Assembly: GCF_038003085.1 (NCBI RefSeq)
Contig: NZ_JBBOOM010000001.1
Location: forward strand, 806,001 to 870,000
Source: Psychrobacillus sp. FSL K6-2836
Lineage (GTDB): Bacteria > Bacillota > Bacilli > Bacillales_A > Planococcaceae
DNA length: 64,000 bases
Direction of reading: 5' to 3'
The notes under the pieces are model-generated. The model did no database searches. It was given only the letters and a program-made list of their open reading frames with translations, and was not told the origin of the DNA. Position 1 is the stretch's first letter, and every line of letters begins with the position of its first letter. Below, in pieces: positions 40,291 through 48,944 of the stretch. Made by a program: the position numbers and the translations under genes.

Positions 40291-40309
40291 AAAAGAAAAG
40301 AAAGTAAAT

Positions 40310-40790
40310 AAAAATGTCCCATGAACACTGGGCTCTTAGGACTTTCTTGAAGGAATAGTAATGTTGATCTTCGTTTCAGGTGGAGACAAAGGAACGATGG
40401 CTAAGAACGCCACCTCGCGATCGCAACGCCTTCGTGACCAACATCCGTGGACTCCGCAGGGTGAGGAACCATCACCGACGCTTCGCGTTCGCCTGAGGTT
40501 AAACTTTAGATAGTGAAAATCATCTGTAATAGCAGTCGAATTAGAAATACTATTATCCAATAATAGAAGGAGAAAGTAGATTTTCTTTTATTTTAGTGGA
40601 AATAAAAAAAAGTAATAAGTGATTGACCCATAAAGAAGCGAAATAGCGAACGAAATTGCATCTTCGTGGCCCACACGATGTGGGTCAGGCAGTCGTTGTG
40701 AAATGTTTTTTTATTTTGCGACGAGCTTTGCGCAGGAGCACCACGATGTCGCGTAATTAGACTGTCCTTATCTGAATATTTAATTGAAAA
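40310..40790 (-). repeat. Composite dispersed repeat, inverted copy
   Basis: Fills the gap between the ykyB terminator and the symporter gene. The reverse complement of 40310-40680 follows the AT-rich and GC-rich parts of the 35140-35855 element: it ends in the same AGTGTTCATGGGACAT-like tail (40315-40333) and contains the same TGCAATTTCGTTCGCTA stretch (40640-40662). The remainder to 40790 has a CCCACACGATGTGGG dyad near 40667. Frames of 74 and 88 codons inside it are repeat sequence. Confidence 0.78.
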
Positions 40791-40836
40791 TGCTGGACAT
40801 TTATTTTTTCTATCCTTATTAAAAGTATACTTGAAT

Positions 40837-41793
40837 TCAAATTTCCAATTGGTCATCATTCTTTAACTGTTTTTTTTGAATCACTTTACTAAATAATGAA
40901 GCAAGTACTTGCTGGAATAACATACCAAAGACTACAGGCATAGCAACTTTCGCAGGGAAGTAAGTAGTAGCTACAATAACACCGACAGCAATATTTCTCA
41001 TGCCACCAATGAAAACAAACGTAGTTAGAATACTTGTATCCTTCCAGATAAATCTACCTAGTAGCATAGCAAAAGTATAGCCAGAGATAGATAGAATGAG
41101 TACAAAGAAAATTACACCAAATAATTCCCAGTTAATATCTTTTAGAAAGGGTGCTACAGCACTGCTGTTAATCATTATCACTCCAAAAAGACTTAATTTT
41201 GAAAACGGTGCTAAATATTTCCCTAAAGTGTTTTGGATAGAACCTTTGGACAGTTCATTAAGTGCAATCCCTACAATGGAAGGCAGTACTATCATCCATA
41301 CTAAATCTATGATTATAGATGTTGTATCAATAGCAATACTTTCACCAACAATTATATGCAATAAATAAGGCATAATTATTGGAGATAATAATGTATCAAT
41401 TAAGACGATAGATAAACTAAGTGGAATATGTCCTTTACACATATTAACCCAAATGACACTGGTAACCCCAGTTGGGACAGCAACAGAAAGAACGTATCCA
41501 ATCGTTAACAAATGATCATCAAAAACAATTATAGATAAAAAATAAGCCCAGATAGGCATCAAAATATGTAAAAATGCGATACTAAATAAAATTGTTTTGT
41601 GATATTTGGTAAACACCTTGATATCGCTAAGCTTCATACTCAGACTACTGGAAAAAGTCATGAATGCAAATAACCATGGAACTAGGAATAATAGACACCC
41701 TCCCACATCTTCCAGAAATACACCTAGAACTAAACTTAAAGGAGTTAAAACAGCCATCCATTTTTGGATAAAGAAATTGAACTTTTGTAGCAA
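40837..41793 (-). CDS. Bile acid:sodium symporter family (BASS) transporter
   Basis: Membrane protein of 318 residues with about ten helices, of the BASS/SBF fold. The motif SVAVPTGVTSVIWVN (about 104-118) and FVFIGGMRNIAVGVIVA (about 260-276) correspond to the paired crossing-helix sites that bind sodium and substrate. Bacterial members carry organic anions such as pantoate or keto acids; the cargo cannot be set here. The start is a TTG at 41793, with GGAAGG 7 bases ahead. Confidence 0.87.
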   Translation of the reverse strand: MLQKFNFFIQKWMAVLTPLSLVLGVFLEDVGGCLLFLVPWLFAFMTFSSSLSMKLSDIKVFTKYHKTILFSIAFLHILMPIWAYFLSIIVFDDHLLTIGYVLSVAVPTGVTSVIWVNMCKGHIPLSLSIVLIDTLLSPIIMPYLLHIIVGESIAIDTTSIIIDLVWMIVLPSIVGIALNELSKGSIQNTLGKYLAPFSKLSLFGVIMINSSAVAPFLKDINWELFGVIFFVLILSISGYTFAMLLGRFIWKDTSILTTFVFIGGMRNIAVGVIVATTYFPAKVAMPVVFGMLFQQVLASLFSKVIQKKQLKNDDQLEI

Positions 41794-41922
41794 GGTACTT
41801 CCTTCCTTCTAACATGATACGTGCTCGTTAAACATTCAGTTTTTGTATAAAAGGGTTCCTTTTATAGTCAAAGACGGACTGATTTATTAATTGCCAGTCA
41901 ATAACGCCGCAAGACCACCGAA

Positions 41923-41954
41923 AAAAGGAGAGCGCGATGCTTGTCGCGACCCTC
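41923..41954 (-). terminator. Terminator after cheV
   Basis: Minus strand: GGAGGGTCGCGA(6)TCGCGCTCTCC followed by TTTTTT, with one mismatch. The surrounding gap 41794-42033 also holds the symporter leader. Confidence 0.75.
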
Positions 41955-42033
41955 CATATATATGCTAAGGTAATGGTACAATTCAGTGTTACATACAACT
42001 ATTATTCCGTTTAAAATTTCATACTAGCCACGC

Positions 42034-42939
42034 TTATAATATAAACTTATCTATTTTTAAAACTAGTTCTGCTATTTCTGGTTTACTAATTTGGTCCTCT
42101 GCGCCGACTTGATCTCCTTTATGACGAAGATCATCCGTAATCAAACTAGAGAATATAAGCACAGGTAGCTTCGATAAATTATTATGCTCTTTTATCTTTT
42201 TAGTTAGCGCATGTCCATCCATTTGAGGCATTTCAATATCTGTTACAACAATTTGGACATGCTCTGAAATGTCACTAGTTACTATTGTTAATTGTTCTAA
42301 ATAGTTAATAGCATCTAATCCGTTCTCAAAAAACTCTAAGTTTGCGTAACCTGCTTCCGTCAAAGTGTCATGTAACAGTTTACGTAGTAAGGGTGAATCC
42401 TCTGCTATTACAATTTTTTTGTCCGAACGCTCACGTTTTCCAAGCTTTTTCACAGACTCCACATTAATACCTGATTCTGGGTTAATATCAACAATAATTT
42501 TCTCGAAATCTACTAATAGAATCATTTCTTCCTGTCTTTTAATAACCCCAATAACATGTGAAGAGCTGCCTTGGTAAATATCAGATGGTTTTTCAATTTG
42601 ATCCCATGAGATCCGATGAATTTGGGTGACGTTATCCACATGGAATACGACCCGTTGTTTGTTGAACTCCGCTACGATAAACTTTTCTTGATCACTTTTG
42701 TTTTGAATAGGAATCCCCAATACTCTATTCATGCTTACTACAGGTAGAACCTCTCCGCGAAGTTGAACAATGCCCTCAACATGTGGATGTGCATGTGGAA
42801 TAAATGTAATTCCAATAGGTTGAATTATTTCTTTAACCTTGATCACATTTATACCAAATTTGTTTTGTCCAACTTGAAATTCCACAATTTCTAATTCGTT
42901 TGTGCCACTTTCAAGTAATATTCCTTTATGGTCGTTCAT
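42034..42939 (-). CDS. cheV: Chemotaxis coupling protein CheV (CheW-receiver fusion)
   Basis: Couples chemoreceptors to the CheA kinase and helps adaptation; 301 residues. The CheW domain spans about 12-155 (VEFQVGQNKFGINVIKVKEII). The response-regulator receiver spans about 174-300: acidic pair AEDS at 180-181, phospho-acceptor Asp234 in VTDIEMPQMDG, then SSLITDDLRHKG and the Lys in ISKPE. Close to B. subtilis CheV in length and wording. It lies 68 bases after ykwC, and the start has AGGTAGGCGA ahead. Confidence 0.95.
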   Translation of the reverse strand: MNDHKGILLESGTNELEIVEFQVGQNKFGINVIKVKEIIQPIGITFIPHAHPHVEGIVQLRGEVLPVVSMNRVLGIPIQNKSDQEKFIVAEFNKQRVVFHVDNVTQIHRISWDQIEKPSDIYQGSSSHVIGVIKRQEEMILLVDFEKIIVDINPESGINVESVKKLGKRERSDKKIVIAEDSPLLRKLLHDTLTEAGYANLEFFENGLDAINYLEQLTIVTSDISEHVQIVVTDIEMPQMDGHALTKKIKEHNNLSKLPVLIFSSLITDDLRHKGDQVGAEDQISKPEIAELVLKIDKFIL

Positions 42940-43007
42940 GATGAGTCGCCTACCTTCATAAGATGTGTTACATTTATTATAACATGCACTAGTAAATAAT
43001 TACTATA

Positions 43008-43877
43008 TTATAAATAGCTATTAATCAGGGCTTGTGTACCATTTTCTGCGTAACCTTCATTTATTAAGTCCTCATACAATGATTTTGCAAGTGTTAAACC
43101 AGGTAATTGAAGATCCATCTTATCTGCCTCTTCCAAAGCAATCCTCATGTCTTTCACAAAATGCTTTATATAAAAGCCTGGTTCATTATTTCCTGCTATC
43201 ATTCTAGGTGCCAAATTGCTAAGTGACCATGAACCTGCTGCACCTGTTGAAATGGAACGCAAAACCTGATCTAAATCCAAGCCAGCCTTCCTTCCATAAG
43301 CCATTGCCTCACAAACACCAATCATGCCTGTAGCGATAGTTATTTGGTTACACATTTTAGTATGCTGACCTGCACCAGCAGTCCCTTGGTATAAAATCGT
43401 TTCCCCAAAGAGATTTAATATTGGAAGAGCTTGGTCAAATGTCGACTTTTCTCCTCCGCACATAATAGAAAGCTTCCCAAACTGTGCCCCAATATCTCCT
43501 CCAGAAACAGGAGCATCTAGTGACTGCATCCCTTTCTCTTTTGCTTTTTCATCAATTTTCTTTGCCAATGTTGGTGTAGACGTTGTCATATCTATGACCG
43601 TTAAATTGGTATTGTCTATTTGAAAAATACCATTATCCCCAAAATACACTTCTTCTACATCACGAGGATAACCGACCATTGTGAACAAAATTTCTACCTG
43701 TTTTGCAACTTCGCTAGGAGATGAGACCATTTTTGCTCCTTCTTTTAAAAGCTCATCTGCCTTCTCTTTCGTTCTAGTATAAATTGTTACTTCATGATTA
43801 GCATTTAATAGATGCTTCACCAAGCTTTTCCCCATCACACCTGTACCGATAAATCCAACCTTAAATTGTTTTGACAT
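43008..43877 (-). CDS. ykwC: Beta-hydroxyacid dehydrogenase YkwC
   Basis: NAD(P)-dependent dehydrogenase of the 3-hydroxyisobutyrate/tartronate-semialdehyde reductase family, 289 residues. N-terminal Rossmann motif GFIGTGVMGKSL (9-20), substrate-binding DAPVSGGDIGAQ (near 121-132), and the catalytic Lys in GQHTKMCNQ. It matches my memory of B. subtilis YkwC; the physiological substrate is not established. RBS AAGGAGGG 6 bases before the ATG. Confidence 0.92.
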   Translation of the reverse strand: MSKQFKVGFIGTGVMGKSLVKHLLNANHEVTIYTRTKEKADELLKEGAKMVSSPSEVAKQVEILFTMVGYPRDVEEVYFGDNGIFQIDNTNLTVIDMTTSTPTLAKKIDEKAKEKGMQSLDAPVSGGDIGAQFGKLSIMCGGEKSTFDQALPILNLFGETILYQGTAGAGQHTKMCNQITIATGMIGVCEAMAYGRKAGLDLDQVLRSISTGAAGSWSLSNLAPRMIAGNNEPGFYIKHFVKDMRIALEEADKMDLQLPGLTLAKSLYEDLINEGYAENGTQALINSYL

Positions 43878-43917
43878 AGATAACCCTCCTTTTTTTTTGA
43901 ATACATTTAGTGTACCA

Positions 43918-43955
43918 AAAAAAGAGGACCATCCATATAACTTTTGGATGGTCCT
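43918..43955 (-). terminator. Terminator of the second MoxR operon
   Basis: AGGACCATCCA(9)TGGATGGTCCT (43925-43955), followed on the minus strand by a T-run; it separates the operon from ykwC. Confidence 0.9.
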
Positions 43956-44016
43956 TAAAAAGGGGGAAATGAGAATGTTGCTGTGTTCTTTATTATTATG
44001 CCCCGCTCAGACATTT

Positions 44017-45261
44017 TTAAACATCTTTTTCAAAAAAATATTTTGTTTTTATTTTTTCGAGATTTGAGAGGAAAAATTCGGCCTTCTCCGATTGAATAGT
44101 CACCCCGCCATATCTTACTTCCTCATAGACTTGGAAGAACTCATCCTTCACTGCCCATTCCATCCGGTGAAACCATTCACGCACTGTTTCACTTTTAGCT
44201 CGATCAAAATCATACAAGGAAGCTTCTACTTCAAATTCTTTATATTTCTCTCTTAATAGAGACGTATCCACTTGATATATGGATTGCTGACCATTTAACT
44301 GCTTAACTTTCCTATCTTCCTCTATCTCTTTATTTATATAATGAATAACACTAGGTTCTGTCGATAACGTATCTGGTTTATTTTTCAATAAAAATCGGAT
44401 AAATAATACAATTATAATAACTGCTAAAACAAAGAAGACAAGTTCAAACGGAAAACCATTTCCAATACTTTCCGAGACTATTTCGTATGGCTCCATTTCC
44501 GTTGGCACTTCTGACTGGATACGTTCACTTTCTTCCGGTGCTTTTATTTCTAACCGACTAAAAAGATTTTCTAAATACTCTAATAACGGTAGAAATGGAA
44601 TGATGGCGATACTCATAACCTTCCCAAACAGAACATCAAGCCCTTTTCTTATAAAAGGAATCGTAATATAAAGCACAGCGGATAAGCTTACTACAGATAA
44701 CAATCCTATGGAAAACCCGCCTATTACCTGAGACATGGAAGCTGAGTTTTGTTTATTCGTGCTCACCCAAACAGCATACAATCTCATAGCTACAGGCAAC
44801 ACAACTCCTAAAATGACCATGCTATATAACGAAAAGATATAGTTCTCTAATCCAAGGATAAAACAAACAAAATGAACGGCCAAAAATATTAAAAAGAAAT
44901 ACAGATTATAGTTACTTTCAACTGTTTGTTCATCCTGTATTTTGTTAAATCGTACTTGTATACGCCAAATAGAAATTCCTGTACCTAATATAAATAACCA
45001 GAGAGGACTATTAAACAATAATAATATTAATAGAACACTGGTTGGAACTATAAAAGGAATAATTGGATTTGTACCAGTTCTCCCCATTGTTATTTGCATG
45101 CAGATAGCAATGATAGTTTGAAGAATGATCCATAAAAAAGGTAGTTCGAAGGTTGTCTCATACTGAAAAATAACCAAAGGTAGTGCAACAATCCATACAT
45201 CTTGTATGTATTTCCCTAGTGACTGTGCTTGAACTTTTACATTATTAGTCATTATATCCAT
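44017..45261 (-). CDS. Multi-pass membrane protein, last gene of MoxR/DUF58 operon
   Basis: Protein of 414 residues with eight or nine helices, seven of them in the first 220 residues and one near 275-295. A cytosolic C-terminal segment of about 110 residues has REWFHRMEWAV, resembling the DUF4129-like tail of the transglutaminase proteins that usually occupy this operon position. The transglutaminase Cys-His-Asp domain itself is absent: an acidic linker of only about 30 residues joins the helices. It may be a degenerate or shortened relative (inference). The start overlaps the DUF58 gene by 17 bases. Confidence 0.72.
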   Translation of the reverse strand: MDIMTNNVKVQAQSLGKYIQDVWIVALPLVIFQYETTFELPFLWIILQTIIAICMQITMGRTGTNPIIPFIVPTSVLLILLLFNSPLWLFILGTGISIWRIQVRFNKIQDEQTVESNYNLYFFLIFLAVHFVCFILGLENYIFSLYSMVILGVVLPVAMRLYAVWVSTNKQNSASMSQVIGGFSIGLLSVVSLSAVLYITIPFIRKGLDVLFGKVMSIAIIPFLPLLEYLENLFSRLEIKAPEESERIQSEVPTEMEPYEIVSESIGNGFPFELVFFVLAVIIIVLFIRFLLKNKPDTLSTEPSVIHYINKEIEEDRKVKQLNGQQSIYQVDTSLLREKYKEFEVEASLYDFDRAKSETVREWFHRMEWAVKDEFFQVYEEVRYGGVTIQSEKAEFFLSNLEKIKTKYFFEKDV

Positions 45262-46414
45262 GAGATATGCCCCCTATCTCTGTAGGCGACTTATATAATA
45301 CATTTGTTCGTTGCTCCCATCGTTGTAGTAGCGGTGTATACGCCTCTACACGATGCGTCTTCACATAAGTTGCAACTGGTAGCTCCTCATGCAAATCTAA
45401 GTATGCTAGTAATTTATCAAAAGGAATAATACTATGAGCAATCGAGAGGATTGACAACAATTCCATTGCTTGTATACGATGTGAATCCCCACTACCCAAT
45501 GGGAGATATACAAAAGGGACTTTTCCAGATGTTCGAACATTTAACGCAAATGAAAAGGGGATATCTTCCTTATAGCAAGCATCGATATAGGAAGCAAGCC
45601 ACTCTAATTTATCTTCAAAGTCAGAAAGAACACTATACTTTTCACCCACATTTACGACAAATAATACCGATACATTTGCCACACGGGTAAAAACTTTCGT
45701 CTGTAACTGTCCAGTCTTCGCACTAGCCTTCCAATGTATATGATGAAACTGATCACCAGGCTCATATTCCCTGGTACCTACTGGAAAGAAAGGATCGTCA
45801 AACAATGAGGAATTCAACGCCAAATCCCCTTGTTTCAATTTGGATGGTAAGAAATTCTCTTTAACATCGTATATATTTGGAAAAACAATCGCATCCAAAA
45901 GTATATATGGTTTAAACTCCAGTAATATGGATCCATCAGTTAAAGGATGAGGTATTTGAACATCAAGTTGCTTAATCTTGGCAAGGCCTCTGCTCGCGCC
46001 TTTGATGGGAACCTTTAATGAAACACTCTTTTTATAACCAATCGAAAAAGGAATTTTAACTTCGTGAAAGTCACCCACTCTTGTATTAGGTATTCCATTT
46101 GGCACTATATTTGTTTGAAAAGATATAGTTAAAACTGCGTTCCAAATTGGCAGTCCTTTGTTGTTAAAAGTCAGTGTAAGGTCTGAGGAAGTATTCTTCA
46201 TTAAGCGTATTCTTTTTTTAGTATTTACAAATTCAAACCTTTGCCCAACTTTGCGATAATAAATTATTTGAACGAGCCCGATTAACAACAAAAAAGAAAT
46301 AACCGCAACAAAAATATACTGTTTAAAAAGAAAACTAAGAATAAAAGTAAAAATGAGGAGATCTAAGTAAATTTTAGTATTGGTCATACCGGAACCATGA
46401 CGATTCCAATTCAT
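45245..46414 (-). CDS. DUF58 membrane protein
   Basis: Protein of 389 residues with two N-terminal helices (about 17-50), then a beta-rich domain and the DUF58 signature EYEPGDQFHHIHWKASAKTGQLQTK (near 215-240). This is the membrane-anchored form (YeaD-like), distinct from the shorter soluble DUF58 at 26578-27453. Its ATG overlaps the MoxR stop as ATGA. Role unknown; expected partner of the MoxR ATPase. Confidence 0.88.
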   Translation of the reverse strand: MNWNRHGSGMTNTKIYLDLLIFTFILSFLFKQYIFVAVISFLLLIGLVQIIYYRKVGQRFEFVNTKKRIRLMKNTSSDLTLTFNNKGLPIWNAVLTISFQTNIVPNGIPNTRVGDFHEVKIPFSIGYKKSVSLKVPIKGASRGLAKIKQLDVQIPHPLTDGSILLEFKPYILLDAIVFPNIYDVKENFLPSKLKQGDLALNSSLFDDPFFPVGTREYEPGDQFHHIHWKASAKTGQLQTKVFTRVANVSVLFVVNVGEKYSVLSDFEDKLEWLASYIDACYKEDIPFSFALNVRTSGKVPFVYLPLGSGDSHRIQAMELLSILSIAHSIIPFDKLLAYLDLHEELPVATYVKTHRVEAYTPLLQRWEQRTNVLYKSPTEIGGISHGYND

Positions 46415-47349
46415 CGTACATTAGCCTCAACAGGTGCTTCCACCTCTTCTACTATTGTTTTCAAAATCTCTGCTAAATTGTAAATCAGCATTCCTTGAGA
46501 TGATAACTTCATCCGATGAAGACATACTGGCTCAATAACCCTTTTCACATCATCTGGTGTCACGAAGGTCCTATTGTTCACAAAAGCATGAGCTTTCGCA
46601 GCTTGTAGAATCGCCAAAGAAGCGCGGCTACTAAGCCCTAGTTCTATGTATTGATGATTTCTTGTATAATGTACGATTTGAATGATATATGTCATGATAT
46701 CCTCATGTACAGTTACTTCTTTCACTTGCTCTGTCCACTTTCCAATCTGTTCCAATGAGACAATTTTATCGATGCTAACTTGTCCTGGTGTACGTCCAAA
46801 TTGCTGCAAAATACTTTTTTCCTCTACTTGTGACGGATAATCTATCGTCAATTTAAATAAAAAACGGTCTAATTGCGCTGCTGGCAAAGGAAAAGTTCCC
46901 TGTTGAGATTCAACTGGGTTTTGTGTAGCAATAACCATGAAAGGCTTTAAAAGAGGAATGGTTTCCCCGTCTATGGAAACCTGTTTTTCTTCCATTGCCT
47001 CCAACAAACTAGACTGAGTTCTTGGTGTTGCGCGATTGATCTCATCAGCAAGTAATATATTACTCATTACTGGTCCTACTCGAAGAACGAATTCTTGTTT
47101 TTGTGGATGAAAATAACTTATACCGGTAACATCTGAAGGTAATACGTCCGGTGTAAATTGTAAACGTTTAAATTCACCTTGAATCGCTTCTGCAAACGCC
47201 TTAGCCATCATTGTTTTCCCTGATCCTGGAACACTTTCTAATAGCACATGACCTTGTACTAATAACCCCATTAGCATAAAGTTAATTTCTTTTTCTCTTC
47301 CAACAATAGCTTTATTCAGTTCTGTTTGTAATAATGATATACTCCCCAT
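46411..47349 (-). CDS. MoxR-family AAA+ ATPase (second copy)
   Basis: ATPase of 312 residues with Walker A SVPGSGKT (39-46), Walker B LLADEINRATPRTQSSLLEAM, sensor 1 VIATQNPVESQQGTFPLPAAQLDRF and the SSRASLAILQAAKAHA sensor 2 helix. YeaC-like. The start is the ATG at 47349 after GGGGAGAGAG; an upstream frame overlaps the Spo0E-like gene and has no signal. Only moderately like the other MoxR in the window, so the two clusters are old paralogues rather than a recent duplication. Confidence 0.92.
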   Translation of the reverse strand: MGSISLLQTELNKAIVGREKEINFMLMGLLVQGHVLLESVPGSGKTMMAKAFAEAIQGEFKRLQFTPDVLPSDVTGISYFHPQKQEFVLRVGPVMSNILLADEINRATPRTQSSLLEAMEEKQVSIDGETIPLLKPFMVIATQNPVESQQGTFPLPAAQLDRFLFKLTIDYPSQVEEKSILQQFGRTPGQVSIDKIVSLEQIGKWTEQVKEVTVHEDIMTYIIQIVHYTRNHQYIELGLSSRASLAILQAAKAHAFVNNRTFVTPDDVKRVIEPVCLHRMKLSSQGMLIYNLAEILKTIVEEVEAPVEANVR

Positions 47350-47365
47350 TTTACTCTCTCCCCTA

Positions 47366-47542
47366 TTATCCTTCTTTTTTAGTATTTTCCTCATCCATAT
47401 CTATAAATTGAAAGTCATTTAATAATTGGTCTAACTCTTCACTTAACTTAATCGTATCTTGGTTTAAAACCCCTTTTTCTAAAGCGGATCTTACCATTTT
47501 CTCTCTAGTAGCCTCTAATCTTTTTAATCTTGTCTCTGACAT
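47366..47542 (-). CDS. Spo0E-like aspartyl-phosphate phosphatase
   Basis: Small gene of 58 codons. The protein starts MSETRLKRLEATREKMV and has LSEELDQLLNDFQ at about 33-45, matching the S-x-E-L-D core of Spo0E-family phosphatases (usually SQELD) that remove phosphate from Spo0A. Two helices with a GVLN turn are the expected hairpin. AAAGGAGCG lies about 9 bases ahead of the ATG at 47542. It ends 16 bases before moxR, so it appears to lead that operon, an unusual context. Confidence 0.82.
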   Translation of the reverse strand: MSETRLKRLEATREKMVRSALEKGVLNQDTIKLSEELDQLLNDFQFIDMDEENTKKEG

Positions 47543-47636
47543 ACTGAATCGCTCCTTTTAACAATGTATATTAATTTCAGTATACCTTTTGAGGAATGGG
47601 ACTAAACCATAAGACGTATGACAATTAACGACATTC

Positions 47637-47828
47637 TCAACTTCTAGGTATATTTAAATAGGTATATACTATCTGACCCCCTTGTTTCGCATTACCAGAA
47701 AAATGTTTAAAATCCTCTCGTAGAACTAATACTTCTCTAAAAGCTATAAATTCATTTTTTTCAATGACAATGTCTTTAATGTCCCCATTTTGAAGCATAT
47801 TAAGTCTTTCTTCATATGATTCTTGCAT
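47637..47828 (-). CDS. Small conserved protein, unknown function
   Basis: 63-residue soluble protein starting MQESYEERLNMLQNG and containing FREVLVLREDFKHFSGNAKQGG near the end. I have the impression of similar short proteins in other Bacillaceae but no name or function. AAAGGATTG lies upstream of the ATG at 47828. It is divergent from the ykvS-like gene, with a 125-base shared upstream region. Confidence 0.65.
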   Translation of the reverse strand: MQESYEERLNMLQNGDIKDIVIEKNEFIAFREVLVLREDFKHFSGNAKQGGQIVYTYLNIPRS

Positions 47829-47953
47829 AAGTATCAATCCTTTTATTAGTTATTTTTAAGATTTTTTTAAGAAGTTTAGCCAAAATACTTTACGTACTCC
47901 TTATTTTAAGGCAAACTGTATTATATTATGTTCTTAAGGGGATGGGACACTCT

Positions 47954-48142
47954 ATGAAAATAGCTGAAGTTGGGAATATTATTGAATTCAAAGATGGTCT
48001 TCAAGGTATTGTAGAGAAAGTCAATGAAAACTCGGTGATCGTTAACTTAACTTATATGGAAAACTTTAATGAACTGGAAACAGAAGAGAAAACAGTTATC
48101 AATCATAAGCGTTATAAGATATTATATAGTAATGAAGATTAA
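47954..48142 (+). CDS. ykvS: YkvS-like DUF2187 protein
   Basis: 62-residue protein of the DUF2187 family: EVGNIIEFKDGLQGIVEKVNENSVIV and TVINHKRYKIL, a small beta-barrel-like KOW/SH3-type fold by appearance. Start at the ATG at 47954; another ATG at 47942 sits inside the AAGGGGATGGG binding region and is less likely. Function unknown. Confidence 0.85.
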   Translation: MKIAEVGNIIEFKDGLQGIVEKVNENSVIVNLTYMENFNELETEEKTVINHKRYKILYSNED

Positions 48143-48203
48143 ACGTCATGCCGTTCCTCTCAAAAAGATGGACGGTTTTTTAAATATGAGAAGGATGTGT
48201 ATT

Positions 48204-48815
48204 ATGTTTCGTCAATCACCAATATATCAACTACTACTTTCATTAATTCTTGCTTATTGTCTATCCTGGATTACTTTTTCAAATGAAAAAGTTTTTTGGT
48301 ACTTTTATACTTTCTCCGTATTTTTCCTTATGGCAGCTTTTTTCTATTTTTCCAAAATGGAAGAAGACAACAATTCAATCCGCTTAAGTTTTCTTGGCAT
48401 AATGTTCGGGCTCCTTTCTTATGCAGGTATGCTAGGGACTTATCTCTTAATAGACATGGGACCAGCCTATTTAACAAACAGTATAGATAAATTTTTAAGT
48501 CATTATGGCCCAACAGCTATTTGGCATTATCTATTACTAATATTCATCATTGCTCCTGGTGAAGAGGTTTTTTGGAGAGGATTAATCCAACAACAATTAA
48601 AAAAATATATGCAGCCTAAGTTTGCTATTATCTTGAGTTCCCTGCTTTTTGGGTTGTCGTTCATATTCACTGGTTTTTGGATAGGTATATTAGGAGGATT
48701 TTTCGTAGGTGTCGTCTTTGGTATACTATATGAGTGGAAAAAAAGTATCACTGCAATTGTTCTTGCACACATTACTTTGCTGGTTCTATTGTTTTTAGTA
48801 TTGCCTTTCACTTGA
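48204..48815 (+). CDS. CPBP-family membrane protein (Abi/CAAX protease-like), degenerate
   Basis: Protein of 203 residues with about seven helices. The first CPBP motif is clear: EEVFWRG (EExxxR, near residue 121). The second, normally FxxxH, reads FGLSF, so the His is Phe. The third position keeps His in LAHITLL but lacks the following Asn. It may therefore have lost glutamic-type protease activity or bind a partner only. The start is the ATG at 48204 after AGAAGGATG; the frame is open far upstream through the ykvS region. Confidence 0.8.
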   Translation: MFRQSPIYQLLLSLILAYCLSWITFSNEKVFWYFYTFSVFFLMAAFFYFSKMEEDNNSIRLSFLGIMFGLLSYAGMLGTYLLIDMGPAYLTNSIDKFLSHYGPTAIWHYLLLIFIIAPGEEVFWRGLIQQQLKKYMQPKFAIILSSLLFGLSFIFTGFWIGILGGFFVGVVFGILYEWKKSITAIVLAHITLLVLLFLVLPFT

Positions 48816-48848
48816 AACAAAACAAAACCCCTTATCGTCTACATAAGA

Positions 48849-48893
48849 AAAGCACAAGCGCATATGTCGACCCCGACAAGCGCTGGAGCTGGA
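48849..48893 (+). repeat. Short dispersed GC-rich repeat
   Basis: AAAGCACAAGCGCATATG, then ACCCCGACAAGCGCTGGAG. A degenerate second copy lies at 63126-63165. This resembles a short repeat common in Bacillus intergenic regions as I recall it. Confidence 0.55.
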
Positions 48894-48944
48894 CAAATGC
48901 TGACTAAAGGATGCACTTGATAATAAAAAAGGAGCTGAAAACGG

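Noticed and set aside
40336-40859. 74- and 88-codon frames on the minus strand
   Set aside because: Both fall in the inverted copy of the composite repeat and have no family resemblance or initiation signal.
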